DNA of 64,000 nt from CAYSDH01 sp964429805. GTDB taxonomy: Bacteria > Bacteroidota > Bacteroidia > Flavobacteriales_D > JABDKJ01. The position numbers were made by a program, and so were the translations under genes. The notes beneath the pieces were generated by a model. That model saw only the letters and a list, made by a program, of their open reading frames with translations. It ran no database searches and was not told the origin of the DNA. Shown here one piece after another: positions 1 to 10,331 of the stretch; positions within the stretch are counted from its first letter, which is position 1, and the number at the start of each line of letters is the position of its first letter. Where the stretch lies: assembly GCA_964429805.1 (NCBI GenBank), contig CAYSDH010000004.1:1-64000 (forward strand). The letters are read 5' to 3'.

Positions 1-3000
1 GTACAGTCGCCATCTGTGTCGACTTCGAAAGTGACATTGAACGAACAGTCATCAGTGTTGCCCGCAGGGTCGGTGGCTCTGAGTGTGACTGTAAAATCGG
101 ACGATATGTTGCTGCCAATTGTTGGCGTGAGTTGTGATATGATGGCGCTGCAATTGTCTGTGGCGACTCCCAATGCCGTGTAATCAGGCACGCTGACAGA
201 GCAGGACCCAGATAGTGTCATGACTTGATCGACAGGGCAAGTGATCGTTGGGTCTTGATTGTCCGTGACCGTGACGGTCTGCATGCAGGTCTCACTGCTC
301 CCACTGCCATCAGAGACGGTCCATTCGATAGTCGTAATGCCCACCGAATAGGTATCATCTGCATCGGCTGTGCCGTTGAAATCATTGAGCAAACTAACTG
401 TCCCGCAATTGCTCGAAGCGCTGGGCGCGGGCACATTGACATTGCGCTCGCACAAACCACTTGCCGCATTGATCGACACGTTGCCCGGGCAGGTCACCAC
501 AAAATTGTCTGGACAGGTAAAAGTCGTGCCATTAAAATTGTTGGCATAGTCACACTCGGCATAGGTGTTTCCTGGCTCGGAAAACGGAGGGTCTATACTT
601 CCATTGTCATTGATGACTACAAAAAGGTCACCTGTAAAACAGGTAGAGGGTATGTCAAATGTCTGGTCTGAAGTTGCCCCTACCGCCACCACGGAAGTGG
701 TAGACTCGAGCACAACTAGAGTCGCTGCCGTGTTGACCGGGTCACCGATGTAAAAGGCGATATTAGAGCCTGCTGGATAGTCGATATCTCCTAGATTCTC
801 TATCTCTACAGTGACTTCTAAATTGCCCAATGTGCCGCAATCTGTGCCATCGACCGAGATCGAATTGATTGCCAGGTCCTGGGCATTGTAGATAGGTTCT
901 CCATCAGTATTCAACTGAGTTATTTGCGTCAAGAATGAATTGATTGGATAATTGACCGGAGCCCCTTGCGGAAGTCCAATGGCATGGTTTTGCTGTTGCT
1001 GTGGAATAGTGAGATCATCGTTGACATTAACTACAAAGTAGTTATGTTGATTCCACACTTGTCTGGCAGAAATCCAAGGTGAGGTGACTGCGGAAAATAC
1101 CGCAACTCTATTGTTACAGCTCACACAAATGTTGGTCTCGCCATTGCCTGTAACATCAGCTATCACGGGATACTCGGTTCTAGTAGAAGAGGTACAGAAA
1201 ACACTCGCCTTTATGGCACCATCTAGGCCATTATAGACATAGAGCGAGTCCTCATCTCGATAGATCACTTCATTGGCACCATCACCTTCAAAGTCAAACA
1301 CAGAAGAACCCGTGCGCTGCGAAGTATCGGTGCCGGGTCTGGACCATAGTTCGGAGATCACTCCAGTAGTACTATTGAAATCAAGTACTACATAAAAGCT
1401 CTTACCCGCAAGGCCGATCTCAAGAGAGCCATCTCCGTTAAAGTCAGCTACATTGGCATGGCCTCCTGTGGTGGTGGTAGCAGCAGTGCCTTGTAGTGGC
1501 ACCCCTGAAGCGCACTGGTCGATTCGAAAAGGTTGGCCAATGAGTGCAGTAGTTTGACCATCCCAGACATATACCACCGCACCATTGGAATATGCGCCTC
1601 CACTAGTGCCACGGTTGGTGATGACCACATCGAGATCTCCATCAAAATCTATGTCAACTACCGATGACCATCCCCGATTTCTGAGGTCGTAAGTACCTTG
1701 AGGAAAATCAACGGCAAGGGCAATTGCATCGGCAGGAACTGCTTCCGTTAAATCAACAGCAAGGATTTGATCTCCTACGACTATCTCCAGCCCATCGCAT
1801 GTGGCGCACTGGCTGCTCGGCAGTATGTCGACAGCTACTGGAAAAGCCTCGGTACTAGAACTGAAATGAGCACCCTCATTCAATCCGGTTCCTCCTTCGG
1901 CCAATAAAACACCTGTCTGGCTATCATATATCTTATTACCTACCAATACCTCTGGGATTCCATCTTGATCGAAATCAGCCAAGGCAGGAGACATGTAGCA
2001 ATCGTTCTGTGTGTAACCCACTCGCTCGTTCGATTTCCACTTGAGGACACCTGTATTTTCAAAGCAATACAAATAGCAACTATCAGCGGGGATGTTAGCA
2101 TGACCTGAAACGAAGAATATCTCACCGAGCCCATCTCCATCTGTATCACCTATGGCCACAGCATCATTGAAAGTATCTGAGCGGGGAGAGTTTATCGTCA
2201 CCTCAAGTGCTCCTGTGACTCCATCGAAGACATACAGTCTATTTAGATTATTATGATGTTTGCCGACTACTTCAGGCGTGCCATCACCGTCTATATCTCC
2301 GACTACAGGTGTCTGACGGGCATCCATCACGGTAGCAGTCCTCCAGACTTCTTGAAATTCGAAATCTTGAATGGAAGGCGTGAATTGACATGTGGGGTCT
2401 GGCACACTCAGATAGTCACAATCGACAAAGCCGGAGCAATCTGAGTCGTAGCAATCCACATATCCATCTCCATCATTGTCGATTCCATCATCACAGATTT
2501 CTGGGGGAAGACAGTTTTGCGGATCGGCAGAATTTGCAAGATTTATTTGTCCGTTCTTCACTCTAGCAATAAAGTTGGCATTGGCCGCAGAGTTGGCAAT
2601 GCCAGGGGTCCGACCAGTAGCTGTTGATCTCAAAATGTTAGCGCTTGACTCCCAGTCTCCACATTGCAAAGCAAAAGTGCTTCCTGTCCCTCCCGACCCG
2701 GCATTAAAGGAACTTGATCCATCAGGGAATGATGGGAAAGGTGCGTTTACATCGCCAAAGGAGTATCCATGATAGAATGTTCCATCTGGCATTCTTACCT
2801 GAGGTGAGTCACCAGAATTGCGAAATGGGACAGGGGCCCAAGTACCTCCCGTAAGCGTGCAGGGGCTATAACTAGCATCCATATCTGTAGGTAGCGTTGT
2901 ACATCTTCGAATTGATGCATGATTTGCGCTCAAAACATATACCCCATCGGCATTTGAGTCTGTCGGATCATCAGCAGGAAGCGCTGTATCTACCTGTGTG

Positions 3001-3305
3001 TGATGATGAATAATGATAATCGAACCTGGCAGAATAGCGCTGAACGATGCACCTAATTGAAGGTGGCCATTTGTTATACCTGTGCTACCCGTAGTTCCTT
3101 CAAAGTCCCCATTGTTGTCATCGAAGATCCAACCTGTAACATCAACGGCTGCAGTTGGGTTCAATGGGTCACCCATTACTAGTAGCTCTACCCACTCTTG
3201 GCTGCCAGAGGGGCCATTGGAGAACTCGTTGATGATTAACCCTCCTTGAGCTCGGGCAAGCAGGGCTGAAATGAGTATTAATATGAGCGCTGAGAGTCGA
3301 AGCAT
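1..3305 (-). CDS. Large secreted protein with lamin-tail-like, FG-GAP and HYR domains (3' end beyond window)
   Basis: The reading frame starts at an ATG at 3305 and stays open to the left edge, giving at least 1,100 residues; the C-terminus lies outside. Residues 1-22 are a signal peptide (MLRLSALILILISALLARAQ). A lamin-tail-like domain follows (IINEFSNGP, EWVELLVMG). Near residue 275 is a MopE-like calcium motif (CDDGIDNDGDGYVDC). A series of FG-GAP/VCBS-type repeats then runs from about residue 310 to 740 (GDIDGDGTPEVVG, DFNGDGSLEIGL), as expected for a beta-propeller-like surface domain. The last part seen has a CARDB-like stretch and two HYR modules (CPGNVSINAASGLC, ITCPVDQVM). Proteins of this kind are secreted by T9SS in Bacteroidota, but the sorting domain is out of view. 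It lies 121 bp downstream of the 1,469-aa gene on the same strand and may be cotranscribed with it. Function is unknown; extracellular adhesion is inferred. Confidence 0.85.
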   Translation of the reverse strand, partial: MLRLSALILILISALLARAQGGLIINEFSNGPSGSQEWVELLVMGDPLNPTAAVDVTGWIFDDNNGDFEGTTGSTGITNGHLQLGASFSAILPGSIIIIHHHTQVDTALPADDPTDSNADGVYVLSANHASIRRCTTLPTDMDASYSPCTLTGGTWAPVPFRNSGDSPQVRMPDGTFYHGYSFGDVNAPFPSFPDGSSSFNAGSGGTGSTFALQCGDWESSANILRSTATGRTPGIANSAANANFIARVKNGQINLANSADPQNCLPPEICDDGIDNDGDGYVDCYDSDCSGFVDCDYLSVPDPTCQFTPSIQDFEFQEVWRTATVMDARQTPVVGDIDGDGTPEVVGKHHNNLNRLYVFDGVTGALEVTINSPRSDTFNDAVAIGDTDGDGLGEIFFVSGHANIPADSCYLYCFENTGVLKWKSNERVGYTQNDCYMSPALADFDQDGIPEVLVGNKIYDSQTGVLLAEGGTGLNEGAHFSSSTEAFPVAVDILPSSQCATCDGLEIVVGDQILAVDLTEAVPADAIALAVDFPQGTYDLRNRGWSSVVDIDFDGDLDVVITNRGTSGGAYSNGAVVYVWDGQTTALIGQPFRIDQCASGVPLQGTAATTTTGGHANVADFNGDGSLEIGLAGKSFYVVLDFNSTTGVISELWSRPGTDTSQRTGSSVFDFEGDGANEVIYRDEDSLYVYNGLDGAIKASVFCTSSTRTEYPVIADVTGNGETNICVSCNNRVAVFSAVTSPWISARQVWNQHNYFVVNVNDDLTIPQQQQNHAIGLPQGAPVNYPINSFLTQITQLNTDGEPIYNAQDLAINSISVDGTDCGTLGNLEVTVEIENLGDIDYPAGSNIAFYIGDPVNTAATLVVLESTTSVVAVGATSDQTFDIPSTCFTGDLFVVINDNGSIDPPFSEPGNTYAECDYANNFNGTTFTCPDNFVVTCPGNVSINAASGLCERNVNVPAPSASSNCGTVSLLNDFNGTADADDTYSVGITTIEWTVSDGSGSSETCMQTVTVTDNQDPTITCPVDQVMTLSGSCSVSVPDYTALGVATDNCSAIISQLTPTIGSNISSDFTVTLRATDPAGNTDDCSFNVTFEVDTDGDC

Positions 3306-3313
3306 CTTCTATT

Positions 3314-3334
3314 CATCGATGTATAATATCGATG
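3314..3334. repeat. Inverted repeat in the leader of the 1-3305 gene
   Basis: CATCGAT and ATCGATG are perfect 7-base arms around a 7-base loop, ending 9 bases before the ATG at 3305. It could be an operator or a leader hairpin affecting translation. There is no T-run, so it is not a terminator. Confidence 0.4.
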
Positions 3335-3426
3335 TTTAAAGGAACTAAAGGACTTCACAAAATAATGCGGCTATGAGATGATTTGATTAACAGCCAAGTA
3401 TGTACAAGAGACACTTCTTCTATGCT

Positions 3427-6400
3427 TCAATCATCCCCAAGAATACCGTTTTCGTCAGGGTCATCATAGCCTGCCTCGATGATGTCGTTGCAGCCATCGT
3501 TGTCGGAGTCGAGTTCGATGGAGTCGATGTTTCCATCGCCATCAGAGTCGGCTGTAGGTTCGTCTAGGACTCCAGAGTCCGGGGCATCCTCAACGTCATC
3601 AAATAGGCCATTGGCGCCAAAGTCTGCAGGAGTGCCATCGATGATTCCATCTCCGTTTATATCATTTTCTCCTTGGCCAGACTCTATGAGGTCGAATATG
3701 CCATCGTTGTCAGAGTCGAGGTCGAGGTAATCATCTACCCCATCGCCATCGGTGTCTTGACAGCTTACTGATCTCACGCTCATTACATCAAGTGCGGCAC
3801 CCGCTGAAGTAGAACTTCCTGGCGGAGTGGCATGAAATGAGATGGTGGTCGTAGTGGCGTTGGCCACAAAACTCTGCTCAAATCTATACCAAGTCTTAGG
3901 GCCCATGACTCCTGCGATTACCCCTTGTGCAGTTGCTGTAATGGTCTGGTCAATGACATCGGTAGACCCGGTTACTTTTACATTTAGGGTGACTTGCTGA
4001 CCCGCGCTATGGCCTACATCTTCGCCCCAGAAAAACGACAAGACATAGGTCTCTCCTATCACCGTGGCAATGTCTTGAGAAAGGGTGTTGTTGGCTCCTG
4101 AAGAATGTGTGTTATTACCCAGCACATCTACGAACTGACTGCCATGAAAAGCGTCTGCAAATGTGTTACTCGACCAAGAGGGGCTTTCGCCACCAACCCA
4201 TCCATCCATGTTTTGGTCATAGGTCCAGCCTGTAAGGACATTACTATTGAATGAGGTGCCAATAAAAGTCCCGGAATTATCAGTGAATCCATCTGGAAAA
4301 GCAGTTGCATCGCTAAAATTTTGGTTCTCAAAATCACCATTGACTAAGAGATTACCACATCCCTCTTCTGTATCAGGAATACCGTCATTATCGTCATCAA
4401 GATCGAGGTCTGGGTTTACTCCATCTCCATCTGTGTCGCATGAAGGTGCTACAAGGCCATAGTCGGTTACGATGGGGTCTGTACCTGTATAACCGTCTGA
4501 CCCTGTCACCGTGCCGTCAGCAGCATAGCCTGTACCATCTACTTCTCCGTCCATATCGGCATCGGTGAAGCCTGCTTCTAAGGCATCGAGACAACCATCA
4601 CCGTCAGAGTCAGGGTCTAGGTGATCAGCGATACCGTCTCCATCTGTATCCATAGCCTCGCAGGCATAAATTTGAATGTTGATATCATCAAAATTAGAAC
4701 TTGTTTCTGGCGTATCATTAACCTGTCCGTAAACATAAAATCTAACCGAATAGGAAGTGCTGGGCAAGAGATAGGACTCATTGTCCAAATGATCGAATTG
4801 CTCGTAAGTCGCACCTGTATTGGTATGGAATACATTACTAGAAACTAGCTGAAATCCCGTCATGACACCTGCAGAGATGAATGTACTACTGTAGTAAGAA
4901 TCACCTGTATTACCAGGTGTATACCATCCTGAAGCCATATTTTGGAGCAAAAAATGTGATGTAGTGCCAGTAGTGAAATTCAATTCTATGTATTCGCCAT
5001 TTTGCATTGCTTCTGCCAACGTAATAGAGCCTATTGAGGTAAACTCAATTTGAGATGAGGACAGGTTGACCGAAGCGCCAGGTCCAAAACTGAGGGCACT
5101 CGCATTGCTAATAGGCCATACAAGCAGATCTGGGTCTGACGTATAGTCTACATTCAGTCCTCCAGGTGGAGTATTAAGATTCCAGGCAATCGAGCCTCCC
5201 AACTGATCATTTGATTCGTCACAGTCTGTCAATCCATCATTATCGTCATCTAAATCTACTGCTGGATTGACTCCGTCACCATCGGTATCACATGCCTGAG
5301 CCACCTGATTAAAGTCAGTAACGATTGGGTCTGTACCTGTATAGCCGTCTGACCCTGTCACCGTGCCATCAGAAGCATAGCCAGAGCCGTCTACTTCACC
5401 ATCCATATTGGCATCGGTAAAGCCTGCTTCTATGGCATCAAAACAACCGTCATTGTCAGAATCTATGTCGTAATTGTCAGTTAGTCCATCTCCATCTGTA
5501 TCGGCACATTGTATGGCCACATTCAATGATGAAGCGGGATTACCTGAACATTCAAATGCAATTGACGTAACACCCTCTTTGGTCGCTATGCCCCAGGTAG
5601 CTGAGGCTAATCCAAACGAAGTACCCGGTGTTGGTCTAAACTCTACATAATCTGCACCTTGCGATTGAATTTCTAATTGACCATCGGGGTCATTGACGCT
5701 AAAGCCGCCCGCGGCTATGGCACGCCACTCATCACCTCCAGCCGACCCGCCATCGAAGCCTGCAATGTTGACTGTCTGCACAGATAAAGCAATCACAACC
5801 TTGCGGTCGAAGTCAAGATCATAGCGGTCACCAATTGTGTGGTCTGGTGGATTGGGATTTGCTGCATCACCATCACTCAGTCTGAGATTTCCATTGGCAT
5901 CACCACTTGCGCTTGAGCCGGGAACATCGGTAAGTGCTCCATCTATGGTGACTGTTGTGCCATTACTCAGCGTCACTATTTGCTCAGTAAAGTCGAGTGT
6001 TGCAAGGTCGATGAGACCACTAGCGCATTCATCTGTATCAAGTATGCCATCGTTGTCATCATCGAGATCACTGAAGTCCAAAGTGCCATCCATATCTATG
6101 TCCTCACAGAAGAAAGTGTCACTGTCATCAGTATTTTTAATGAAAAGTGTTTGCTCAAGTGCCATTGAGGATGTGCCTATAGACTGGATAGGAATTGAAG
6201 AGGGAGAAACAGACTTGCTAACGATGACAGGAGTTGTTCCCTCTCGGGTAAATTGCACCTCGACAAGGTAAGAGGCGTCTGGCCCGTTAGGCAGTCCGAA
6301 TACGAGCCATGGACTATTTTGCGCTCCATGGCCTGCACCACCCGAGCCTACATCGCGAATACCCCCTAGCGTGTTACCCTCGCAGTCTTTGAGTACGACT

Positions 6401-7836
6401 GTCACATTGCTAGCCAAACGCGTGCTTCCTGCACCAAGGTCTTGTTCAGGTATGATTCGTATGTAGTTGTTTTGATATAAAGCTGAGGCCTCAGCGGCAC
6501 TGCCTATGTAGTCGTTTCGCCAGAGCTGATTGGCTGCTCCATTTCTGTTGACATAGAGGTCTACATCTCCATCGTTATCATAATCAACGAAGGCACAACC
6601 CTCGCCATCGCCAGCAATGTTAATACCGAAGTTGACAGCAGCTCCAGGGATCCATGCTGGGCCTGGCTGTCTGAAGGCAAAATTTCCTGGCCCAGTGGAA
6701 TTGTTAAGGAAAAGGTGATTTGAGCCACCTCCATTGCGCGTCATGAATACATCAAGGTCACCATCGAGATCAATGTCTCCTATAGCTATCCCATCCGTAT
6801 CTGTAAATACAAATGCACTCCCATTTTGTAAGTCAAAAGGGTTTGGCACCAACGCGAAATTCAAGGAGTTGAATCCGGTATTTTCGTAAAGTGCGGCCCG
6901 ATTTCCATCGGTTGAACCACTCGCCCAAAGTATATCAAAATCTCCATCATTGTCGAAATCGGCCGTTTGTACGCCACCTTTGTCAGCGTTATTTCCATAC
7001 TCGTTAAAGGTGGTGAGGGGAGTAAAAGTGCCGTCACCATCATTCAAGAAAATGTCATAGGGATTGTTGTCCAAACCATCATTTGTGCCATTGTTACGCC
7101 TCCTTGCGACAATGTCGACATAGCCATCATTATTTAAATCTAACGCAGTGGCATAGTCACCATCGGTAGAGCCTCCTTCAGGAAGTCCAAGGCCACCTGC
7201 CCCGGTACCCGCGGCCCCAACAGCATCTATCGTGACTTGAGTAAATGTCGGATTTGGGTAACCCCCATCATTTCGAAACAGGTCCACTCCATGACTATCA
7301 TTTTCTATAAAGTAATCGAGGTCACCGTCATTGTCGTAATCAATCCAGCCAAGTCCTTCCGTGTTGATGCCATTCGTTATTGCGGTGGAATTAATGTGCA
7401 AGCTAAATGACACACCTCCGTTATTGATCAAAATCTTGTATCGGCCGAAGCTATTGACCATCAAGTCGGGGTAACCATCTTGGTTGCAATCTCCCCAAGC
7501 CGCTGATCGCTCGGTACGTTGGTTTGCTTTGAGACCTGGAGCAACTGCATTGGTCACATCGGTATAGACGCCATTATCATTACGCAAGAGGTAAGACCTC
7601 CTAGTTGCATTATTGTCATTGGTGTTGACGACAAGATCGAGGTCACCATCAAGATCATAATCGCTGAATGCAAGCCCTCCATCTTTGGCATAGGGAATGT
7701 CGGACTCGTCTAGACCGGCTCCAGCAATGTTGGTGAATGTCTGTTGGGCATGGATTTTTTGACCCACAGAAGAGACAATGAGTATAGCTGCAAAAAGCAG
7801 TATGCGTAATACAAATGTTGGCATACTAGAATTCAT
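3427..7836 (-). CDS. 1,469-aa secreted FG-GAP / thrombospondin type 3 repeat protein lacking a sorting domain
   Basis: The N-terminus is a signal peptide with cleavage near residue 31 (IHAQQ); ATG at codon 1 or codon 5 would both serve. Residues 35-440 hold at least seven FG-GAP/VCBS repeats with the DxDxDGDxD core (DLDGDLDLVVN, DYDNDGDVDLYVN). An ASPIC/UnbV-like segment follows at about 455-560, with a glycine-rich turn near 505. From about 570 the chain alternates thrombospondin type 3 calcium repeats (DTDGDG, DSDNDGC) with beta-sandwich inserts. The protein ends abruptly inside a type 3 repeat (DENGILGDD, then TGA). No type B or type A T9SS sorting domain follows in any frame, unlike the other giant proteins here. 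It may be a truncated gene, or rely on another protein for export. Surface location is inferred from the family. Confidence 0.85.
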   Translation of the reverse strand: MNSSMPTFVLRILLFAAILIVSSVGQKIHAQQTFTNIAGAGLDESDIPYAKDGGLAFSDYDLDGDLDLVVNTNDNNATRRSYLLRNDNGVYTDVTNAVAPGLKANQRTERSAAWGDCNQDGYPDLMVNSFGRYKILINNGGVSFSLHINSTAITNGINTEGLGWIDYDNDGDLDYFIENDSHGVDLFRNDGGYPNPTFTQVTIDAVGAAGTGAGGLGLPEGGSTDGDYATALDLNNDGYVDIVARRRNNGTNDGLDNNPYDIFLNDGDGTFTPLTTFNEYGNNADKGGVQTADFDNDGDFDILWASGSTDGNRAALYENTGFNSLNFALVPNPFDLQNGSAFVFTDTDGIAIGDIDLDGDLDVFMTRNGGGSNHLFLNNSTGPGNFAFRQPGPAWIPGAAVNFGINIAGDGEGCAFVDYDNDGDVDLYVNRNGAANQLWRNDYIGSAAEASALYQNNYIRIIPEQDLGAGSTRLASNVTVVLKDCEGNTLGGIRDVGSGGAGHGAQNSPWLVFGLPNGPDASYLVEVQFTREGTTPVIVSKSVSPSSIPIQSIGTSSMALEQTLFIKNTDDSDTFFCEDIDMDGTLDFSDLDDDNDGILDTDECASGLIDLATLDFTEQIVTLSNGTTVTIDGALTDVPGSSASGDANGNLRLSDGDAANPNPPDHTIGDRYDLDFDRKVVIALSVQTVNIAGFDGGSAGGDEWRAIAAGGFSVNDPDGQLEIQSQGADYVEFRPTPGTSFGLASATWGIATKEGVTSIAFECSGNPASSLNVAIQCADTDGDGLTDNYDIDSDNDGCFDAIEAGFTDANMDGEVDGSGYASDGTVTGSDGYTGTDPIVTDFNQVAQACDTDGDGVNPAVDLDDDNDGLTDCDESNDQLGGSIAWNLNTPPGGLNVDYTSDPDLLVWPISNASALSFGPGASVNLSSSQIEFTSIGSITLAEAMQNGEYIELNFTTGTTSHFLLQNMASGWYTPGNTGDSYYSSTFISAGVMTGFQLVSSNVFHTNTGATYEQFDHLDNESYLLPSTSYSVRFYVYGQVNDTPETSSNFDDINIQIYACEAMDTDGDGIADHLDPDSDGDGCLDALEAGFTDADMDGEVDGTGYAADGTVTGSDGYTGTDPIVTDYGLVAPSCDTDGDGVNPDLDLDDDNDGIPDTEEGCGNLLVNGDFENQNFSDATAFPDGFTDNSGTFIGTSFNSNVLTGWTYDQNMDGWVGGESPSWSSNTFADAFHGSQFVDVLGNNTHSSGANNTLSQDIATVIGETYVLSFFWGEDVGHSAGQQVTLNVKVTGSTDVIDQTITATAQGVIAGVMGPKTWYRFEQSFVANATTTTISFHATPPGSSTSAGAALDVMSVRSVSCQDTDGDGVDDYLDLDSDNDGIFDLIESGQGENDINGDGIIDGTPADFGANGLFDDVEDAPDSGVLDEPTADSDGDGNIDSIELDSDNDGCNDIIEAGYDDPDENGILGDD

Positions 7837-8046
7837 CTTAAGCTTCTAAAGAACCGAAAAGTGAGTCCAGAGAACTTCGATCTTTATTGCTTGGGCCAAC
7901 ACATTCTTGTTTAAAATGTGGGTATCACCCTTTAGGAGTAGGGGTCTGCTTGAAGCTTTTTGTCGCCTGTGAGTGAATTTGTTCTGTGACTGTCATAAAT
8001 TAGAAGTCTGACTTGACCGACTTGAGTCATTAGAAATGATATTAAA

Positions 8047-8078
8047 AAAATGGCGCCTTCTCTCAAAGGCGCCATTTT
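8047..8078 (-). terminator. Rho-independent terminator of the 21493-8103 operon
   Basis: A perfect 13-base stem (arms 8047-8059 and 8066-8078, core GGCGCC) encloses a 6-base loop. In the minus direction it is followed by seven T. It lies 25 bases past the stop codon of the OmpA gene and ends the giant protein/SprF/OmpA transcription unit. Confidence 0.9.
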
Positions 8079-8102
8079 ATAAATCATTTTGATTTAAGTT
8101 GA

Positions 8103-10331
8103 TTACATCTTTACTATTCTAAACTCTGTTCTTCTGTTCATCTGATGTTCTTCTTCTGAGCAGATAGCGTTATTCTTGTCTGTGCGACCGCAAGCGCAGT
8201 GATTAACCAACTGTGACTCTCCGTAGCCTTTGCCATAGATTCTCTGGCCGTTCTGTATCTTGGCTTTTATCCAAGCTGCCGATGATTTCGCTCTGTTGTC
8301 TGAGAGTTTTCTGTTGTACTCTTCTGAGGCTCTACAGTCAGTATGTGACCCTAACTCAATCTCCATTGTTGGGTACTCATTCATCACTGCCACGATCTTA
8401 GTCAACTCTGCGGCTGCATCTGGTCTGATGTTATACTTGTTCACATCAAAGTAGATCGGGTTGATGTTGATCGCTTTTCCGATGTCCATCCCTACTTCTA
8501 GTTTTGTTAAACTCAAGTCCATGTCTGCGTGCATGTCATACTGCCCTGGCTTAGTCAGTTGCTTGGCATAAGTCACTCGCTTTGTCAGGTAGCCTTCTTT
8601 CTCTAACTTGATGTCATAGGTCACGCGGTCTGATACTTTCTTGCCCGATAGTGGATTTCTGAAGTCGCCTGTACCTGCTGTCATGTAGTCAAAGTTGCCT
8701 GCACCGTTGCGCTCGGTCATCGTCACTTTTACTCCGCTTAGAGGCGACTTTGATTTTGCATCGGTCACCATACCGTATAGTGACAGGCCTGGGTCTTTTT
8801 CTAAGATTACATCAGCTTTTACTGGGCCTTCTACGCCTAAGGTGCTTGCCTTGTTCATCCCATCAAAGTACTCGTCCTTTGAGCCGTTTAAGGCGTAGCT
8901 CTTGTCTGGCTCTACACAAAACTCATAAGCACCGTTTGCGTCTGCGGCTGCTGAGCCTATCTCATTGCTGGCATCGTCATAGATGCTCACCATTGCCCCT
9001 GGTAGTATGTTGCCTGCTTTGTCTTTGGCTATACCTTCGATGACTGTGCAGGTCTTAAATGGCTTCATCGTAAACGAGTATATGTCGTCATCACCTTTTC
9101 CGCCTGTGCGATTTGATGAGAAGTATCCGCTGCTCATCTCTTCATTAAAGATCATTGCAAAGTCATCGAGGTTACCGTTTATTGGTGCGCCCATGTTTTC
9201 TACGTTGGTGGGGTTGCCTGAGTCGTCTAGTTGCGTGTAGAACATGTCTAGTCCGCCTAGCCCCAAGTGACCGTTTGAGGCAAAGGTGAAGATGCCACTG
9301 CTGTGGATAAACGGGAACATCTCATTGCCTTCGGTATTGATTTTTGGACCCATGTTCATCGGGGTGCCCCACTTGCCTGAACCGTCTCTGGTTACTTTGT
9401 ACAGATCTACTCCGCCTTGTCCGCCTGGCTTGTCGCTGGCAAAGTACATGGTGTTGCCGTCTGCTGTTAGGGTTGCGTGACCTGCGCTGTACTCATCGCT
9501 GTTCCAGTGCATTCCTTCTGGGCTACTCCAACTGCCATTCTTCTTTGTGGTCTCAAACATTTTTAGGCGTCTCACTCCTTGTTTGTCTGTGCCGGTGTAG
9601 TTGTTTCTGGTAAACATCTTGAAGTCCCCTGCTTTGTTAAACGCGGCTGGGCCTTCGTGGTACTTCTTATTGTTCTTTGTATTGTGTGGTACCAGGCCTG
9701 ACAGTTCGTTGTCTTCTGAGGCGTTGGCTACGTACAAATCCAGAAATGGTAATCTGTTCCAATTCCATGTGCGTTTTACTGGTTTTACTCCAGTGCGGCT
9801 ACTGGCAAAGACTACTTTGTCTTTGTAGTAATGTGTCCCGAAGTCTTCTTGGGCGGTGTTGATGCTCAGGTTTTTGATGACAAACTGACCTTTATCTTTC
9901 ATCAGTGTATTCTCATAACCGGACTGGCCTTGGTGCATTTTTCCGCGTGTATCAGCTGGATTCATCGAGGCATATTTCTCCATCCATTGCTGCGCCTCAC
10001 TGTACTTCTTATTCATTTTGAGTACTTCGGCATAGCTCAATACATCACTGGCTTTTTCAGCGGTGGTTGAGATTTCTGCAAAGTACTTTTCTGCATTGAC
10101 CAAGTCATTGGTGCGCAAGTAGCTATAGGCTAGCTTGCGCTTCATGTCTGTACTCTTGCGGTCTACATTTTCCAGCTCTTCTGCGGCTGTGTCGTAGCTA
10201 TACTTGTCATACTTCTTCACTGTCTTGCTCAGCGTCTTTGGCTGGCCAAAGGCCAATGCGCCCGTCAGCAGCATCAGTCCCATCAATGTTATCTTGTTTC
10301 TCATCTTCTTTCGGATTTTTCGGGTGTGCAT
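8103..10331 (-). CDS. OmpA-family protein with PorE-like domain order (TPR, PD40 propeller, carboxypeptidase-regulatory-like domain, OmpA)
   Basis: The product is 742 aa. The first ATG overlaps the stop of the PorP/SprF gene by one base (TAATG), which suggests coupled translation; the ATG at codon 10 gives a more usual signal peptide (MRNKITLMGLMLLTGALAFG). Domain order is: TPR-like helices (about 25-150), PD40/WD40-like beta-propeller blades (about 165-425, e.g. DGNTMYFASD, FSSNRTGGKGDDDIY), one or two carboxypeptidase-regulatory-like sandwiches (about 430-590), and a C-terminal OmpA domain (about 610-742) with the peptidoglycan-contact motif SHTDCRASEEYNRKLSDNRA. This is the order known for PorE of the T9SS trans-envelope complex. 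There is no lipobox cysteine. Position suggests that it anchors the export or attachment site of the 3,400-aa protein to peptidoglycan. Confidence 0.92.
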   Translation of the reverse strand: MHTRKIRKKMRNKITLMGLMLLTGALAFGQPKTLSKTVKKYDKYSYDTAAEELENVDRKSTDMKRKLAYSYLRTNDLVNAEKYFAEISTTAEKASDVLSYAEVLKMNKKYSEAQQWMEKYASMNPADTRGKMHQGQSGYENTLMKDKGQFVIKNLSINTAQEDFGTHYYKDKVVFASSRTGVKPVKRTWNWNRLPFLDLYVANASEDNELSGLVPHNTKNNKKYHEGPAAFNKAGDFKMFTRNNYTGTDKQGVRRLKMFETTKKNGSWSSPEGMHWNSDEYSAGHATLTADGNTMYFASDKPGGQGGVDLYKVTRDGSGKWGTPMNMGPKINTEGNEMFPFIHSSGIFTFASNGHLGLGGLDMFYTQLDDSGNPTNVENMGAPINGNLDDFAMIFNEEMSSGYFSSNRTGGKGDDDIYSFTMKPFKTCTVIEGIAKDKAGNILPGAMVSIYDDASNEIGSAAADANGAYEFCVEPDKSYALNGSKDEYFDGMNKASTLGVEGPVKADVILEKDPGLSLYGMVTDAKSKSPLSGVKVTMTERNGAGNFDYMTAGTGDFRNPLSGKKVSDRVTYDIKLEKEGYLTKRVTYAKQLTKPGQYDMHADMDLSLTKLEVGMDIGKAININPIYFDVNKYNIRPDAAAELTKIVAVMNEYPTMEIELGSHTDCRASEEYNRKLSDNRAKSSAAWIKAKIQNGQRIYGKGYGESQLVNHCACGRTDKNNAICSEEEHQMNRRTEFRIVKM

